Shown: one piece after another, positions 16,822 through 25,493 of the stretch
How the letters are laid out: each line of letters starts with the position of its first letter
How positions within the stretch are numbered: position 1 is the first letter of the stretch
NCBI GenBank assembly: GCA_934130935.1
Contig: CAKOYQ010000010.1
Span: 1 to 56,390 of the forward strand
Reading direction: 5' to 3'
Origin: an uncultured Clostridia bacterium
GTDB taxonomy: Bacteria > Bacillota > Clostridia > TANB77 > CAG-508
Length of the DNA: 56,390 bases
The notes under the pieces: generated by a model
The model's database searches: none
What the model was told of the DNA's origin: nothing
Seen by the model: the letters and a program-made list of their open reading frames with translations, nothing else
Translations under genes and position numbers: made by a program

Positions 16822-17196
16822 TTATACAGCTTTTTTTGATTTGCTTACTAGTTTTCTTGGACCTTTTCTTGTACGAGCATTAGTTTTTGTTCTTTGTCCT
16901 CTTACTGGAAGACTTCTTCTATGTCTTAATCCTCTATAGCATCCAATTTCTGTTAATCTTTTAATATTAAGTGCTACTTCTCTTCTTAGGTCTCCTTCAA
17001 CTTTGTATGATTCGTCAATAACTTTTCTTATACTATTAACTTCATCATCAGTTAAGTCTTTTACTCTAGTGTCTGGATTCACACCTGCTTTTGCCAATAT
17101 TTTATTTGAACTAGATACTCCTATACCATAAATATATGTTAGTCCTATTTCTACTCTTTTTTCTTTAGGTAAGTCTACTCCCGCTATACGAGCCAT
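16822..17196 (-). CDS. rpsM: 30S ribosomal protein S13
   Basis: A 124-residue 30S head protein that contacts the P-site tRNA. It begins MARIAGVDLPKEKRVEIG and ends in the basic tRNA-contacting tail (RGQRTKTNARTRKGPRK). The ATG at 17196 is chosen because GGAGGTG lies 7 nt upstream; an in-frame upstream extension lacks a ribosome site. It is preceded by an unusually long, structured gap after rpmJ. Confidence 0.97.
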   Translation of the reverse strand: MARIAGVDLPKEKRVEIGLTYIYGIGVSSSNKILAKAGVNPDTRVKDLTDDEVNSIRKVIDESYKVEGDLRREVALNIKRLTEIGCYRGLRHRRSLPVRGQRTKTNARTRKGPRKLVSKSKKAV

Positions 17197-17285
17197 TTTT
17201 TTACACCTCCAAATTTTTTTCTTTTTAATTTGAACTTTATTCAAATATTGAACATTTCTGTTCTTTGTAGTGTTGTCCTATTTAT

Positions 17286-17422
17286 AACTTAAAGGTGAAA
17301 TGCATCTAATGAAATGTTATGTACATTCCTTTAGATCTTTAAGTCTTATTTCAGACATATATATAAACACAAATTTGATATGTAAACTTTTTCAAGTTTA
17401 ACAGCCGCTACCTCATTTGTGT
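17286..17422 (-). other. Structured intercistronic RNA between rpmJ and rpsM
   Basis: The gap between rpmJ and rpsM is 240 bp, whereas these genes usually nearly touch. On the minus strand an outer stem ACACAAAT/ATTTGTGT (17367-17422) encloses a purine-rich internal loop and an inner hairpin AAACTT-GAAA-AAGTTT. A second hairpin with arms CTTAAAG/CTTTAAG spans 17286-17344. This may be an autoregulatory ribosomal-protein leader or a processing site; no named family is recognised. Confidence 0.5.
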
Positions 17423-17436
17423 TATAAACTTTTAGG

Positions 17437-17550
17437 TTACCCTTGTCTTTGTTTGTGTTTAGGGTTTTCACATATAACTCTAATTACACCTTTTCTTTTT
17501 ATTACTTTGCATTTGTCACACATTTTCTTTACAGATGGTCTTACTTTCAT
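17437..17550 (-). CDS. rpmJ: 50S ribosomal protein L36
   Basis: A 37-residue protein, MKVRPSVKKMCDKCKVI then ending KHKQRQG. The zinc ligands C11, C14, C27 and H32 are all present, so it is the zinc-binding form. The ATG at 17550 follows AAAGGAGG. It lies between infA and rpsM as in most bacteria. Confidence 0.96.
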   Translation of the reverse strand: MKVRPSVKKMCDKCKVIKRKGVIRVICENPKHKQRQG

Positions 17551-17633
17551 TATATCTTGCACCTCCTTTTATCGGTCAGCGTATTACCTGTCCTCCAACT
17601 TTTAAATAATATATGTTTATTTGGGTTAATTTT

Positions 17634-17852
17634 TTACTTTGCTCTCCATGTTATTCTTCCTCTTGTTAAATCATATGGTGATAATTCAACTTTAACTTTG
17701 TCTCCTGGTAGAATTTTGATATAGTTCATCCTTAACTTTCCTGAAATATGTGCTAATATTTGATGTCCATTTTCAAGTTCTACTTTGAAATTTGTATTTG
17801 GTAGTGTTTCTACTACTATACCCTCTACCTCTATTACATCCTCTTTGGCCAA
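17634..17852 (-). CDS. infA: Translation initiation factor IF-1
   Basis: A 72-residue S1/OB-fold protein that occupies the ribosomal A site during initiation. MAKEDVIEVEGIVVETLPN and DLTRGRITWR are diagnostic. It lies downstream of map and upstream of rpmJ. Confidence 0.98.
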   Translation of the reverse strand: MAKEDVIEVEGIVVETLPNTNFKVELENGHQILAHISGKLRMNYIKILPGDKVKVELSPYDLTRGRITWRAK

Positions 17853-17951
17853 GTTATGTACCTCCTTCTTAAAGAGCTATATTTTTAGAAAATTTTTAAA
17901 TTTTCCATAATATTCTATTTTAAATTTTAACTCATACATTATATAATAATT

Positions 17952-18722
17952 TTATAGAATTGTCAATAGTTCTGGCTCATTTTCTGTAACTAAAATTGTA
18001 TTTTCATAGTGTGCTGCTAAACTTCCATCTCGTGTTACAATTGTCCACCCATCATCTAATTGAAATATGTCTGGTTTTCCCGCTATTACCATTGGTTCTA
18101 TTGCTAATGTCATACCTGGTTCTAATCTAATTCCTCTACCTGCTTTGCCATAATTAGGAATTTCTGGTTCTTCATGCATAGATCTTCCAATTCCATGACC
18201 TTCAAATTCTCTTACAACTGAATACCCTTGTGATTTAACATATTCTCCTATTGCGTGTGACACATCTCCTATTCTATTTCCTTTTCTAGCATATTTTATT
18301 CCTTCAAAAAAAGCTTGTTTAGTAATTTCAACTAATCTCCTTGCTTCTTTAGATACTTCTCCTACCATATATGTCCTTGCAGCATCTCCATTATATCCAT
18401 TTTTTAATGCCACTAAGTCTACACTGACTATATCTCCATTTTTTATGTATCTTTTATTTGATGGGACTCCATGTATTACCTCATCATTTATAGATATACA
18501 TGTTGCAGCAGGATATTTTGGTACTCCTCTTATTCCTGGATCATATCCTTTTTCTGCTGATATTGCCCCATTTTTTTTCATTACTTTTTCTGCAATTTGA
18601 TCAAGTTCTGCTGTTGTCATTCCTGGCTTTATTGCTTCTTCTATTGCTTTGTGAGTTAATGCTGTAACTCTTCCAGCTTCTCTCATTAATTCAATTTCTT
18701 TCTTTGATTTTATTGTAACCAT
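17952..18722 (-). CDS. map: Methionine aminopeptidase, type I
   Basis: Removes the N-terminal methionine from new proteins. The ATG at 18722 behind AAAGGAG gives 256 residues. The five metal ligands are visible in order: D in VSVDLVA, D in YNGDAAR, H in FEGHGIG, E in LAIEPMV and E in THE late HYENTILVTE segment. It lies between adk and infA. Confidence 0.96.
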   Translation of the reverse strand: MVTIKSKKEIELMREAGRVTALTHKAIEEAIKPGMTTAELDQIAEKVMKKNGAISAEKGYDPGIRGVPKYPAATCISINDEVIHGVPSNKRYIKNGDIVSVDLVALKNGYNGDAARTYMVGEVSKEARRLVEITKQAFFEGIKYARKGNRIGDVSHAIGEYVKSQGYSVVREFEGHGIGRSMHEEPEIPNYGKAGRGIRLEPGMTLAIEPMVIAGKPDIFQLDDGWTIVTRDGSLAAHYENTILVTENEPELLTIL

Positions 18723-18805
18723 TTTTTCTCCTTTCCTCTCGCATTTATCCATAATCTTTTTTAGGAGATTTTTAATCTTCTTATTTTATATATTGAGCTA
18801 TTATA

Positions 18806-19471
18806 TTATTTTGATATATCTTTTAATATGTCTTCTGCAACATCTTTTCCCATTCTATTTACAGATAAACTTACTGTCTCTGTTCTCAATACTCCCTTAT
18901 TTTTATAATATTCTACTAATGGACTTGTTTTTTCTTCATATGTTTCTAATCTTCTTTTTATTGCTTCTGGATCTGAATCATCTGCTCTTTGTTTTAATGG
19001 TGATCCACATTTATCACATATTCCTTCAACTTTTGGTGGATGTAGTTTTGTATTATATGTTGTCTTACAATCTGGGTTTGTACAAACTCTTCTTGTTATC
19101 ATTCTGTCTATTAGTTCTTCTTTTGGTGTTACTAGATTTATTACTAAATCAACTTTCTCATTTTTACTTTGTAATATTTCGTCTAGTTTTTGAGCTTGTT
19201 CTATTGTTCTTGGAAAACCATCTAATATTGCTCCATTTTTTGCATCTTCCCATGTTAGCCTATCTTCTACCATTGGCACTGTTATTGTGTCTGGCACTAA
19301 ATTTCCTTGTGATATATATCTATCAGCTTCTATTCCTAATTCTGTTTTTTCACTTATATTTTTTCTAAATATATCTCCTGTTGATATTTGTGGCAAGCCT
19401 ATACCTTCACTTATCAAACCTGCAACTGTTCCTTTACCTGTTCCTTGGGCACCTAACATAATAATATTCAT
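18806..19471 (-). CDS. adk: Adenylate kinase, zinc-LID form
   Basis: Interconverts ATP + AMP and 2 ADP. The P-loop GAQGTGKGT is at residues 7-15, and DGFPRT follows at 84-89. The LID carries four cysteines (C130, C135, C152, C155), implying a structural zinc as in Gram-positive enzymes, though the first pair is CX4C rather than CX2C. It follows secY but has its own promoter and a leader hairpin. Confidence 0.96.
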   Translation of the reverse strand: MNIIMLGAQGTGKGTVAGLISEGIGLPQISTGDIFRKNISEKTELGIEADRYISQGNLVPDTITVPMVEDRLTWEDAKNGAILDGFPRTIEQAQKLDEILQSKNEKVDLVINLVTPKEELIDRMITRRVCTNPDCKTTYNTKLHPPKVEGICDKCGSPLKQRADDSDPEAIKRRLETYEEKTSPLVEYYKNKGVLRTETVSLSVNRMGKDVAEDILKDISK

Positions 19472-19492
19472 AACTTCTTCATCCTTTCTTTT

Positions 19493-19527
19493 TTCGAAAA
19501 AATATGCGCCTCTAATTTCTTAGAGGC
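19493..19527 (-). terminator. Terminator-like hairpin in the adk leader
   Basis: On the minus strand GCCTCTAA-GAAA-TTAGAGGC is a perfect 8-bp stem (19508-19527), followed by GCATATTTTTT. It lies downstream of the adk promoter and ends about 30 nt before the adk ATG, so any transcript from that promoter must pass through it: a possible attenuator. Confidence 0.6.
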
Positions 19528-19550
19528 TCTCTTTCGTTCTTTGCAATTCT

Positions 19551-19579
19551 ATTTTAGCTTATTTTGCCTAGTTTGTCAA
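19551..19579 (-). promoter_or_regulatory. adk-map-infA promoter
   Basis: TTGACA (19574-19579) and TAAAAT (19551-19556) lie 17 bp apart on the minus strand. This restarts transcription between secY and adk. Confidence 0.75.
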
Positions 19580-19608
19580 TCATTTTCATATTTTATGTAT
19601 AATTTTTC

Positions 19609-19642
19609 AAAAAAATAGCACCTATTTGTGAACAGGTACTAT
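19609..19642 (-). terminator. Terminator after secY
   Basis: On the minus strand ATAGTACCT and AGGTGCTAT pair with one mismatch around a 10-nt loop and are followed by seven T. It separates the S10-spc part of the cluster from adk onwards. Confidence 0.7.
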
Positions 19643-19650
19643 CTTTTATT

Positions 19651-20967
19651 TTATTCTAAAAATCCTTTATAATGTCTCATTACTAATTGTGATTCTAATT
19701 GTTGTACTGTTTCAAGTGCAACTCCTACAACAATTAGTATTGAAGTTCCTCCAAATGAAACATTTAAACTTGTAAATCTTAATAACATTGGCAATATTGC
19801 AATTACTGCTAAAAATAATCCACCAAATATTGTTAATCTTGTTATTATTGCTTTTAAATATTCTGTTGTTGGCTTTCCAGCTCTAATTCCTGGAATAAAT
19901 CCACCATTTTTCTTTATATTGTTTGATACCTCTGCTGGGTTAAATGTAGCATAAGTATAGAAGAATGTGAATCCCATTATTAATAGTAAATATATTATGG
20001 CATTTGCTAATGAATATCCCCATCCTACATTTGAAGATGATGTTGCAATCGAAAATTTATAAACTCCTGCCCAAAATCCTGTTAGATTTTGTACATCTGC
20101 AAACATTGATATTATCATTGCTGGAAATGTCATAAATGATGATGCAAATATTACTGGCATTACTCCTGCCATAGCAAGTTTTAATGGAATATGTGTACTT
20201 TGTGCACCAACCATTTTTCTTCCTACAACTTTTTTAGAATATTGTACTGGTACTCTTCTTTCAGCTTGTTGTACAAATACAACTCCAGCCACTAATAGAA
20301 TTGCTCCAATTATTATTCCTAATGATGTGATTAATCCGATTGTGCTAAATCCAGATGTTGTAAATATTAAATTCCAAATAGTTGTTACAGCACCTGGTAA
20401 CCCTGATATAATACCTATAAATATTATAATTGATATTCCATTTCCTATTCCTCTACTTGTGATTTGCTCTCCTAACCACATTAGTAAAGAAGTTCCTGCT
20501 ACTAATGATGAAACTACCAATATTCCAGTTAACCATCCTTCATTAATAAAGATTCCTGATTTTCTATATGATAAATATATTCCTATTGCTTCAACAAGTG
20601 CTAAGATTATTGTTATAACCTTAGTCCATCTGTTTATTATTTTCTTTCCTTCTTCTCCTCCATCTTTAGCCATTCTTTCTAATGATGGTATTATCATTGT
20701 CAATAATTGAACAACTATTGATGCTGTTATATATGGACTTATTGACATTGCAAATATTGAAAATCTAGAAAAAGCTCCTCCTGAGATTATATCTATAAAT
20801 CCTGCAATTCCATTTTGAGAATTCATTGCTTGATTTAATGTTATTGTGTTTACTCCTGGTACTGTAATGTAACACCCTAGTCTAAATAATACTATAAGTA
20901 ATAATGTATATAAAAGTCGTTTTTTAACATCCGGTGTTTTTAAAGCGTTTTTTATTGTTTTAAACAA
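19651..20967 (-). CDS. secY: Preprotein translocase subunit SecY
   Basis: A 438-residue, ten-helix core of the Sec channel. FKTIKNALKTPDVKKRLLYT, GGAFSRFSIFAMSISPYITAS (plug and helix 2) and the IPGIRAGKPTTEYL loop are diagnostic. The start is a TTG at 20967 that directly follows the rplO stop, with AGAGGTGAT as ribosome site inside the end of rplO. It is the last gene before the terminator. Confidence 0.97.
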   Translation of the reverse strand: MFKTIKNALKTPDVKKRLLYTLLLIVLFRLGCYITVPGVNTITLNQAMNSQNGIAGFIDIISGGAFSRFSIFAMSISPYITASIVVQLLTMIIPSLERMAKDGGEEGKKIINRWTKVITIILALVEAIGIYLSYRKSGIFINEGWLTGILVVSSLVAGTSLLMWLGEQITSRGIGNGISIIIFIGIISGLPGAVTTIWNLIFTTSGFSTIGLITSLGIIIGAILLVAGVVFVQQAERRVPVQYSKKVVGRKMVGAQSTHIPLKLAMAGVMPVIFASSFMTFPAMIISMFADVQNLTGFWAGVYKFSIATSSSNVGWGYSLANAIIYLLLIMGFTFFYTYATFNPAEVSNNIKKNGGFIPGIRAGKPTTEYLKAIITRLTIFGGLFLAVIAILPMLLRFTSLNVSFGGTSILIVVGVALETVQQLESQLVMRHYKGFLE

Positions 20968-21402
20968 CTAAATCACCTCTGCCTTTCCGCCTAGGGCTTC
21001 AATTTTTTCCTTAGCAGTTGCAGTAAATCTTTTTGCTTTTACATTTAATTTTTTCTCTAATTTTCCTGTTGCTAATACAACTATTCCGTCATTTATTTTT
21101 CCGATTATTCCTTCTTCTACTAAGCTTTCTGCTGTTACATCTGTTGCTTTTGATTTATTTAACATAGTTAATGTAACTTCTGTATAGTTTTTAGCGTGAA
21201 TATTTGTAAATCCTCTTTTTGGAAGTCTTCTATATAATGGTGTTTGACCTCCTTCGAATCCTCTTCTAACTCCTCCACCACTTCTTGCTTTTTGTCCTTT
21301 ATGTCCTTTTCCAGAAGTTTTTCCAGTTCCAGATCCTGTACCACGTCCAACTCTTTTTCTAGCCTTTTTTTCAACAGCTGGTTTTAATTCTCCTAATTTC
21401 AT
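20968..21402 (-). CDS. rplO: 50S ribosomal protein L15
   Basis: From the ATG at 21402 (MKLGELKPAVEKK) it has 144 residues. The Gly/Arg-rich region RVGRGTGSGTGKTSGKG-HKGQ and GGQTPLYRRLPKRGF are diagnostic. An upstream in-frame GTG overlaps the AGGAGG ribosome site and is rejected. It directly follows rpsE with no rpmD between. Confidence 0.97.
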   Translation of the reverse strand: MKLGELKPAVEKKARKRVGRGTGSGTGKTSGKGHKGQKARSGGGVRRGFEGGQTPLYRRLPKRGFTNIHAKNYTEVTLTMLNKSKATDVTAESLVEEGIIGKINDGIVVLATGKLEKKLNVKAKRFTATAKEKIEALGGKAEVI

Positions 21403-21438
21403 ACTCTTTCGCACCTCCTTATTTACAAATTTTGATTA

Positions 21439-21915
21439 TTACATAATCTCGTCAATTTTTTTATCTCTTTTTTTAGCTACTTGTTCAAGTGTTTGCATAT
21501 TTTTCAAACCTTCAATAGTTGCATATACAACGTTTCTTGGATTATTTGTTCCAATAACTTTTGTACGTATATCTTTATAACCTGCAAGCTCTAATACTGG
21601 TCTTACACTTCCTCCTGCTATAAGTCCTGTACCAACAGCAGCTGGTTTAAGCATAACTTTTGCACTACCAAATTTCCCAATATATTCATGAGGTACTGTT
21701 GTTCCAACTATCGGAACTTCTACTAAATTCTTTTTAGCTTCTTGAATAGCTTTTTTAATTGCATCTGGCACTTCAGCAGCTTTACCATTTCCAATTCCAA
21801 CATGTCCTGCACCATCACCAACGATTACAACAGCACTGAATCTAAATGTTCTACCACCTTTTACTACTTTTGCAACTCTATTTATAGCTACTACTTTTTC
21901 TTTTAATTCTGGCAT
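21439..21915 (-). CDS. rpsE: 30S ribosomal protein S5
   Basis: A 158-residue fidelity protein: VVAINRVAKVVKGGRTFRFS opens the dsRNA-binding-like domain, and GTGLIAGGSVRPVLELAG the second domain. The ATG at 21915 has GGAGG 8 nt upstream; that site overlaps the rplR stop. Confidence 0.97.
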   Translation of the reverse strand: MPELKEKVVAINRVAKVVKGGRTFRFSAVVIVGDGAGHVGIGNGKAAEVPDAIKKAIQEAKKNLVEVPIVGTTVPHEYIGKFGSAKVMLKPAAVGTGLIAGGSVRPVLELAGYKDIRTKVIGTNNPRNVVYATIEGLKNMQTLEQVAKKRDKKIDEIM

Positions 21916-21929
21916 TTTATTTTCCTCCA

Positions 21930-22289
21930 TTAGAATTCCAAGCCTCCTTCTCTTGCAGCTTCAGCTAGTTCTTTTACAACACCATGATATATGTACCCAC
22001 TACGATCATATACTACAGTTGTTATTTTCTTTGCAGCTGCTCTTTTTGCAATTAAAGCTCCAACTTCCTTAGCTGCTTCTGCATTAGACTTTTTAGTTTT
22101 TATTTCTTTATCTAATGTTGAAGCAGATACTAATGTATGTCCTACAACATCATCAATTATTTGTGCATATAAATTGCTGTTGCTTCTATATACGCATAAT
22201 CTTGGTCTTTCTGCTGTTCCAGATACTTTGTTTCTAACTCTTCTATGTCTTCTATTTCTTTCTAGCTTTCTATCTGTTTTACTAACCAT
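21930..22289 (-). CDS. rplR: 50S ribosomal protein L18
   Basis: A 119-residue 5S rRNA-binding protein: RRHRRVRNKVSGTAERPRLCV at the start and YDRSGYIYHG-VVKELAEAAREGG at the end are diagnostic. Confidence 0.97.
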   Translation of the reverse strand: MVSKTDRKLERNRRHRRVRNKVSGTAERPRLCVYRSNSNLYAQIIDDVVGHTLVSASTLDKEIKTKKSNAEAAKEVGALIAKRAAAKKITTVVYDRSGYIYHGVVKELAEAAREGGLEF

Positions 22290-22340
22290 TATTTTTCTCC
22301 TTTCCCTTATTAATAAAGTGATTTTTCTTTTTATTAATTA

Positions 22341-22877
22341 TTATTTTCCTGTTTTACCAACTTTACGTCTAATAACTTCTTCAGCATATTTAATACCTTT
22401 ACCTCTATATACTTCAGGTGGTCTTTTTGTTCTAATATTAGCTGCTGTTTGGCCAACTAATTCTTTATCTATTCCTTTTACTATAATAGTATTTGGATTT
22501 GGAACATCAAATGAAATTCCTTCTGGTGCTTCAAATATTACTGGATGAGAATATCCAAGTGTTAGATTTAAATTGTTTCCTTGTTTTTGAGCTCTATAAC
22601 CTACACCATTTATTTGTAATTCTCTTGTATATTCTTTTTCTACACCATTTATCATATTGCATATTAAAGTTCTTGTTAAACCATGTAGGCTTCTATTTAT
22701 TGCTTCGTCATTTGGTCTTGTTACTTTAATAATATTATCTTCTACTGATACAGAAATATTTTTATGTATTTCTCTTTCTAGTGTACCTTTAGGTCCTTTT
22801 ACAGTTATTTTTTGTCCATCAAGTTTTACTTCAACACCTGTTGGTACTGTAATAGGCTTATTTCCTATTCTTGACAT
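22341..22877 (-). CDS. rplF: 50S ribosomal protein L6
   Basis: A 178-residue protein from the base of the L7/L12 stalk: MSRIGNKPITVPTGVEV, VKGPKGTLER, and the C-terminal RPPEVYRGKGIKYAEE region are diagnostic. ATG behind AAGGAGG. Confidence 0.98.
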   Translation of the reverse strand: MSRIGNKPITVPTGVEVKLDGQKITVKGPKGTLEREIHKNISVSVEDNIIKVTRPNDEAINRSLHGLTRTLICNMINGVEKEYTRELQINGVGYRAQKQGNNLNLTLGYSHPVIFEAPEGISFDVPNPNTIIVKGIDKELVGQTAANIRTKRPPEVYRGKGIKYAEEVIRRKVGKTGK

Positions 22878-22996
22878 TTTGTTTTCCCTCCTTGCTTTAT
22901 GACATGGAATCCACCTTTTTTAAGGTTTTTTGAAACTATTTATTTCTTTCCTTATCTAAATAGTGATTCCCTTTATTTTATTCTTTTATCTTTTTA

Positions 22997-23395
22997 TTAC
23001 CAAATATAAGCTAAAACTTCTCCACCCATTCCGGCAGCTCTTGCTTCTTTATCTGTTTTTAATCCTTTTGATGTAGAAATTATTGCTATTCCAAGACCAT
23101 TTAATACTTTTGGCAATTCTTCTTTTCCTGCATATACTCTTAGACCTGGTCTACTTATTCTTTTTATTCCATCAATTACTCTAGTTCCTTTTTCATCATA
23201 TTTTAGAGTAATTCTAACAATTCCTTGATTTTCATTTTTTATTAATTCAAATGCTTTGATATATCCTTCTTTAAATAAAATTTCAGCTATAGCTGTTTTC
23301 ATTTTAGATGCTGGTACATCAACTGTTTTATGTTTAGCACTGTTAGCATTTCTTATTCTTGTTAACATGTCTGCTATTGGATCTGTAGTATTCAA
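22997..23395 (-). CDS. rpsH: 30S ribosomal protein S8
   Basis: A 132-residue central-domain assembly protein: DPIADMLTRIRNANSAKH and the C-terminal GGEVLAYIW are diagnostic. It starts with TTG behind GGAGGGAAAGTAA. The 119-bp gap to rplF shows no strong structure. Confidence 0.97.
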   Translation of the reverse strand: MNTTDPIADMLTRIRNANSAKHKTVDVPASKMKTAIAEILFKEGYIKAFELIKNENQGIVRITLKYDEKGTRVIDGIKRISRPGLRVYAGKEELPKVLNGLGIAIISTSKGLKTDKEARAAGMGGEVLAYIW

Positions 23396-23422
23396 TTACT
23401 TTCCCTCCTTTTTTAGATTTTA

Positions 23423-23608
23423 TTACCAACTTGCTTTTTTTACACCTGGAATTTCACCCTTGTGTGCTAATTCTCTGAAACATACACGGCAAATTCCATA
23501 TTTTCTAATATAAGCATGTGGTCTACCACAAATTTTACATCTATTGTATTCTCTTGTTTTATATTTTTGTGGCTTAGCTTGTTTTACTTTCATAGATTTT
23601 TTAGCCAT
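23423..23608 (-). CDS. rpsN: 30S ribosomal protein S14, zinc-binding type
   Basis: A 61-residue short form. CKICGRPHAYIRKYGICRVC supplies the four zinc cysteines, so this is the C+ (type Z) paralogue usual in Firmicutes. Confidence 0.98.
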   Translation of the reverse strand: MAKKSMKVKQAKPQKYKTREYNRCKICGRPHAYIRKYGICRVCFRELAHKGEIPGVKKASW

Positions 23609-23627
23609 TATTTTTTCTCCTCCTTAA

Positions 23628-24167
23628 TTATGCTTTGAAAGGCATTCCTAATAATTTTAATAGCTCTTTTGCCTCTTCGTCTGTTTCAGCAGTTGTTACA
23701 AATATAATGTCCATACCTCTTAATTTGTCTACTTTATCATATTCTATTTCTGGAAATACTAATTGTTCTTTAATTCCCATTGAATAATTTCCTCTTCCAT
23801 CAAAAGAATTTTCAGAAACACCTCTAAAATCTCTTACTCTTGGAAGTGCTACATTAAATAGTTTATATGCAAAATCATACATTTTATCAGCTCTTAATGT
23901 AACTTTACATCCAATGTTAGCTCCTTCTCTTAATTTGAATGCAGCAATTGATTTTTTTGCTTTTGTTATCATTGGTTTTTGTCCTGTTATTTGTGATAAA
24001 TCATTCATTGCATTTTCTAATGATTTTGGGTTTTCTTTTATATCTCCTAAACCTATGTTTATAACTATTTTGTCAAGTTTTGGAACTTGCATAGTTGATT
24101 TATATTGGAATTTTTTCATTAATGCTGGAATTACTTCTTTTTCATATTGTTCTCTTAATTTTTCCAT
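23628..24167 (-). CDS. rplE: 50S ribosomal protein L5
   Basis: A 179-residue 5S rRNA and P-site tRNA contact protein: VPKLDKIVINIGLGD, ITGQKPMITKAKKSIAAFK and GNYSMGIKEQLVFPEI are diagnostic. Confidence 0.98.
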   Translation of the reverse strand: MEKLREQYEKEVIPALMKKFQYKSTMQVPKLDKIVINIGLGDIKENPKSLENAMNDLSQITGQKPMITKAKKSIAAFKLREGANIGCKVTLRADKMYDFAYKLFNVALPRVRDFRGVSENSFDGRGNYSMGIKEQLVFPEIEYDKVDKLRGMDIIFVTTAETDEEAKELLKLLGMPFKA

Positions 24168-24229
24168 TTTTAGTTATTCCTCCTTTCTTTTCTAAGGTTT
24201 AATCACCCTCAAAAAAGTCCTTTCTATTT

Positions 24230-24538
24230 TTATTTTATTATAGTTCCACATTTTTTACAAATACGAACTTTTTTGTCTTTTTCAGTTTTATATCCTATTC
24301 TAGCAGATTTTCCACATTTTGAACACACTACATTAACTTTAGAGCTGTCTATAGCACATTCAATAGAGATTATTCCACCTTCTTCGCCTTGTTTTCTTGG
24401 CTTGATGTGTTTTTTTCTAACATTTACACCTTTTACAACTACTTTTGAGTCTTTAGGTATAATTTCTAATACTTCTCCTTTTTTACCTTTATCATTTCCA
24501 GATAAAACTTGGACTGTATCTCCTTTTTTTATTTTCAT
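24230..24538 (-). CDS. rplX: 50S ribosomal protein L24
   Basis: A 102-residue assembly initiator of the large subunit. A KOW motif (GDTVQVLSGNDKGKKGEVL) opens the protein. The C-terminal half contains CSKCGK and CKKCG, two CxxC pairs that would bind zinc, as in many Gram-positive L24 proteins. Confidence 0.97.
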   Translation of the reverse strand: MKIKKGDTVQVLSGNDKGKKGEVLEIIPKDSKVVVKGVNVRKKHIKPRKQGEEGGIISIECAIDSSKVNVVCSKCGKSARIGYKTEKDKKVRICKKCGTIIK

Positions 24539-24616
24539 TAAGTTTAACCTCCTTCTTTGTTTTTTTGGTTAAGTTTTTATTCAAATATCTTTATATTAAT
24601 TATTTGATTCAACTGA

Positions 24617-24985
24617 CTAAAGAACCTCTGGTGCTAATGATAATATTTTCATATAATCCTTTTCTCTTAATTCTCTTGCAACTGGGCCGAATATACGTGT
24701 TCCTTTTGGTGTTTTGTCATCTTTTATTATTACTGCTGCATTTTCATCAAATTTTACATATGAACCATCTGGTCTTCTTAAACCTTTTTTAGTTCTTACA
24801 ATAACAGCTTTAACTACATCACCTTTTTTTACAACGCCACCTGGTGTTGCTGCTTTAACAGAAGCAACTATTACATCTCCGATGTTCGCTGTTTTCATGT
24901 ATGAACCACCAATACATCTGATACACATAATTTCTTTAGCTCCAGTATTGTCAGCAACTTTTAGTATTGATTGTTGTTGTATCAT
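24617..24985 (-). CDS. rplN: 50S ribosomal protein L14
   Basis: A 122-residue protein: MIQQQSILKVADNTGAKEIM and GTRIFGPVARELR are diagnostic. ATG behind AAAGGAGG. Confidence 0.98.
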   Translation of the reverse strand: MIQQQSILKVADNTGAKEIMCIRCIGGSYMKTANIGDVIVASVKAATPGGVVKKGDVVKAVIVRTKKGLRRPDGSYVKFDENAAVIIKDDKTPKGTRIFGPVARELREKDYMKILSLAPEVL

Positions 24986-24988
24986 GAT

Positions 24989-25249
24989 TTATTTTCCTCC
25001 TTTTTCAAGAATTTCAACTACTCTCCATCTCTTATCTTTAGAAAGCGGTCTTGTTTCCATTACTTTTACTTTATCTCCTATTTCGCATTTATTTTCTTCA
25101 TCATGTGCTTTTAGCTTGTATGTTCTTTTTACTGTTTTTCCATACATTTTATGGCTTACACTTGTTTCAACTGAAACAACTACTGTTTTATCCATTTTGT
25201 CAGATGTAACAGTTCCAACCATAACTTTACGAAGATTTCTTTCTTCCAT
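24989..25249 (-). CDS. rpsQ: 30S ribosomal protein S17
   Basis: An 86-residue OB-fold protein: RKVMVGTVTSDKMDKTVVVSV and IGDKVKVMETRPLSKDKRW are diagnostic. Its stop lies 3 bp before the rplN start. Confidence 0.97.
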   Translation of the reverse strand: MEERNLRKVMVGTVTSDKMDKTVVVSVETSVSHKMYGKTVKRTYKLKAHDEENKCEIGDKVKVMETRPLSKDKRWRVVEILEKGGK

Positions 25250-25289
25250 AGGTTTTATACCTCCTTCTTATTTGCGTCTAATTTTATAA

Positions 25290-25493
25290 TTAAGCCTTTG
25301 CTTCTGCAATTTTTCTTTCTGTTAATACAGTATTTATTTTAGCTATATCTTTTTTAACCTCTTTGATTTTCATTGGGTTATCTAATCCATTTGTAGCTAA
25401 ACTAAATTTTAATTTGAATAATTCTGTTTTTAGTTCACCTAATTCTTTTTCTAATTCTGGTGAAGACATTTCTCTAATCTTATTTATCTTCAT
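25290..25493 (-). CDS. rpmC: 50S ribosomal protein L29
   Basis: A 67-residue two-helix protein near the peptide exit: MKINKIREMSSPELEKELGE, then LFKLKFSLATNGLDNP. The ATG at 25493 lies inside the 3' end of rplP (14-bp overlap), so translation is likely coupled; two GTG codons just upstream are alternatives. Confidence 0.95.
   Translation of the reverse strand: MKINKIREMSSPELEKELGELKTELFKLKFSLATNGLDNPMKIKEVKKDIAKINTVLTERKIAEAKA

Noticed and set aside
18793..19368. Plus-strand frame of 191 codons, very Leu-rich
   Set aside because: It is the antisense reading of adk; its Leu/Phe-rich composition is what antisense of A+T-rich coding DNA gives.
20327..20710. Plus-strand frame of 127 codons rich in Ile and Pro
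   Set aside because: It lies entirely antisense to secY and has no ribosome site.
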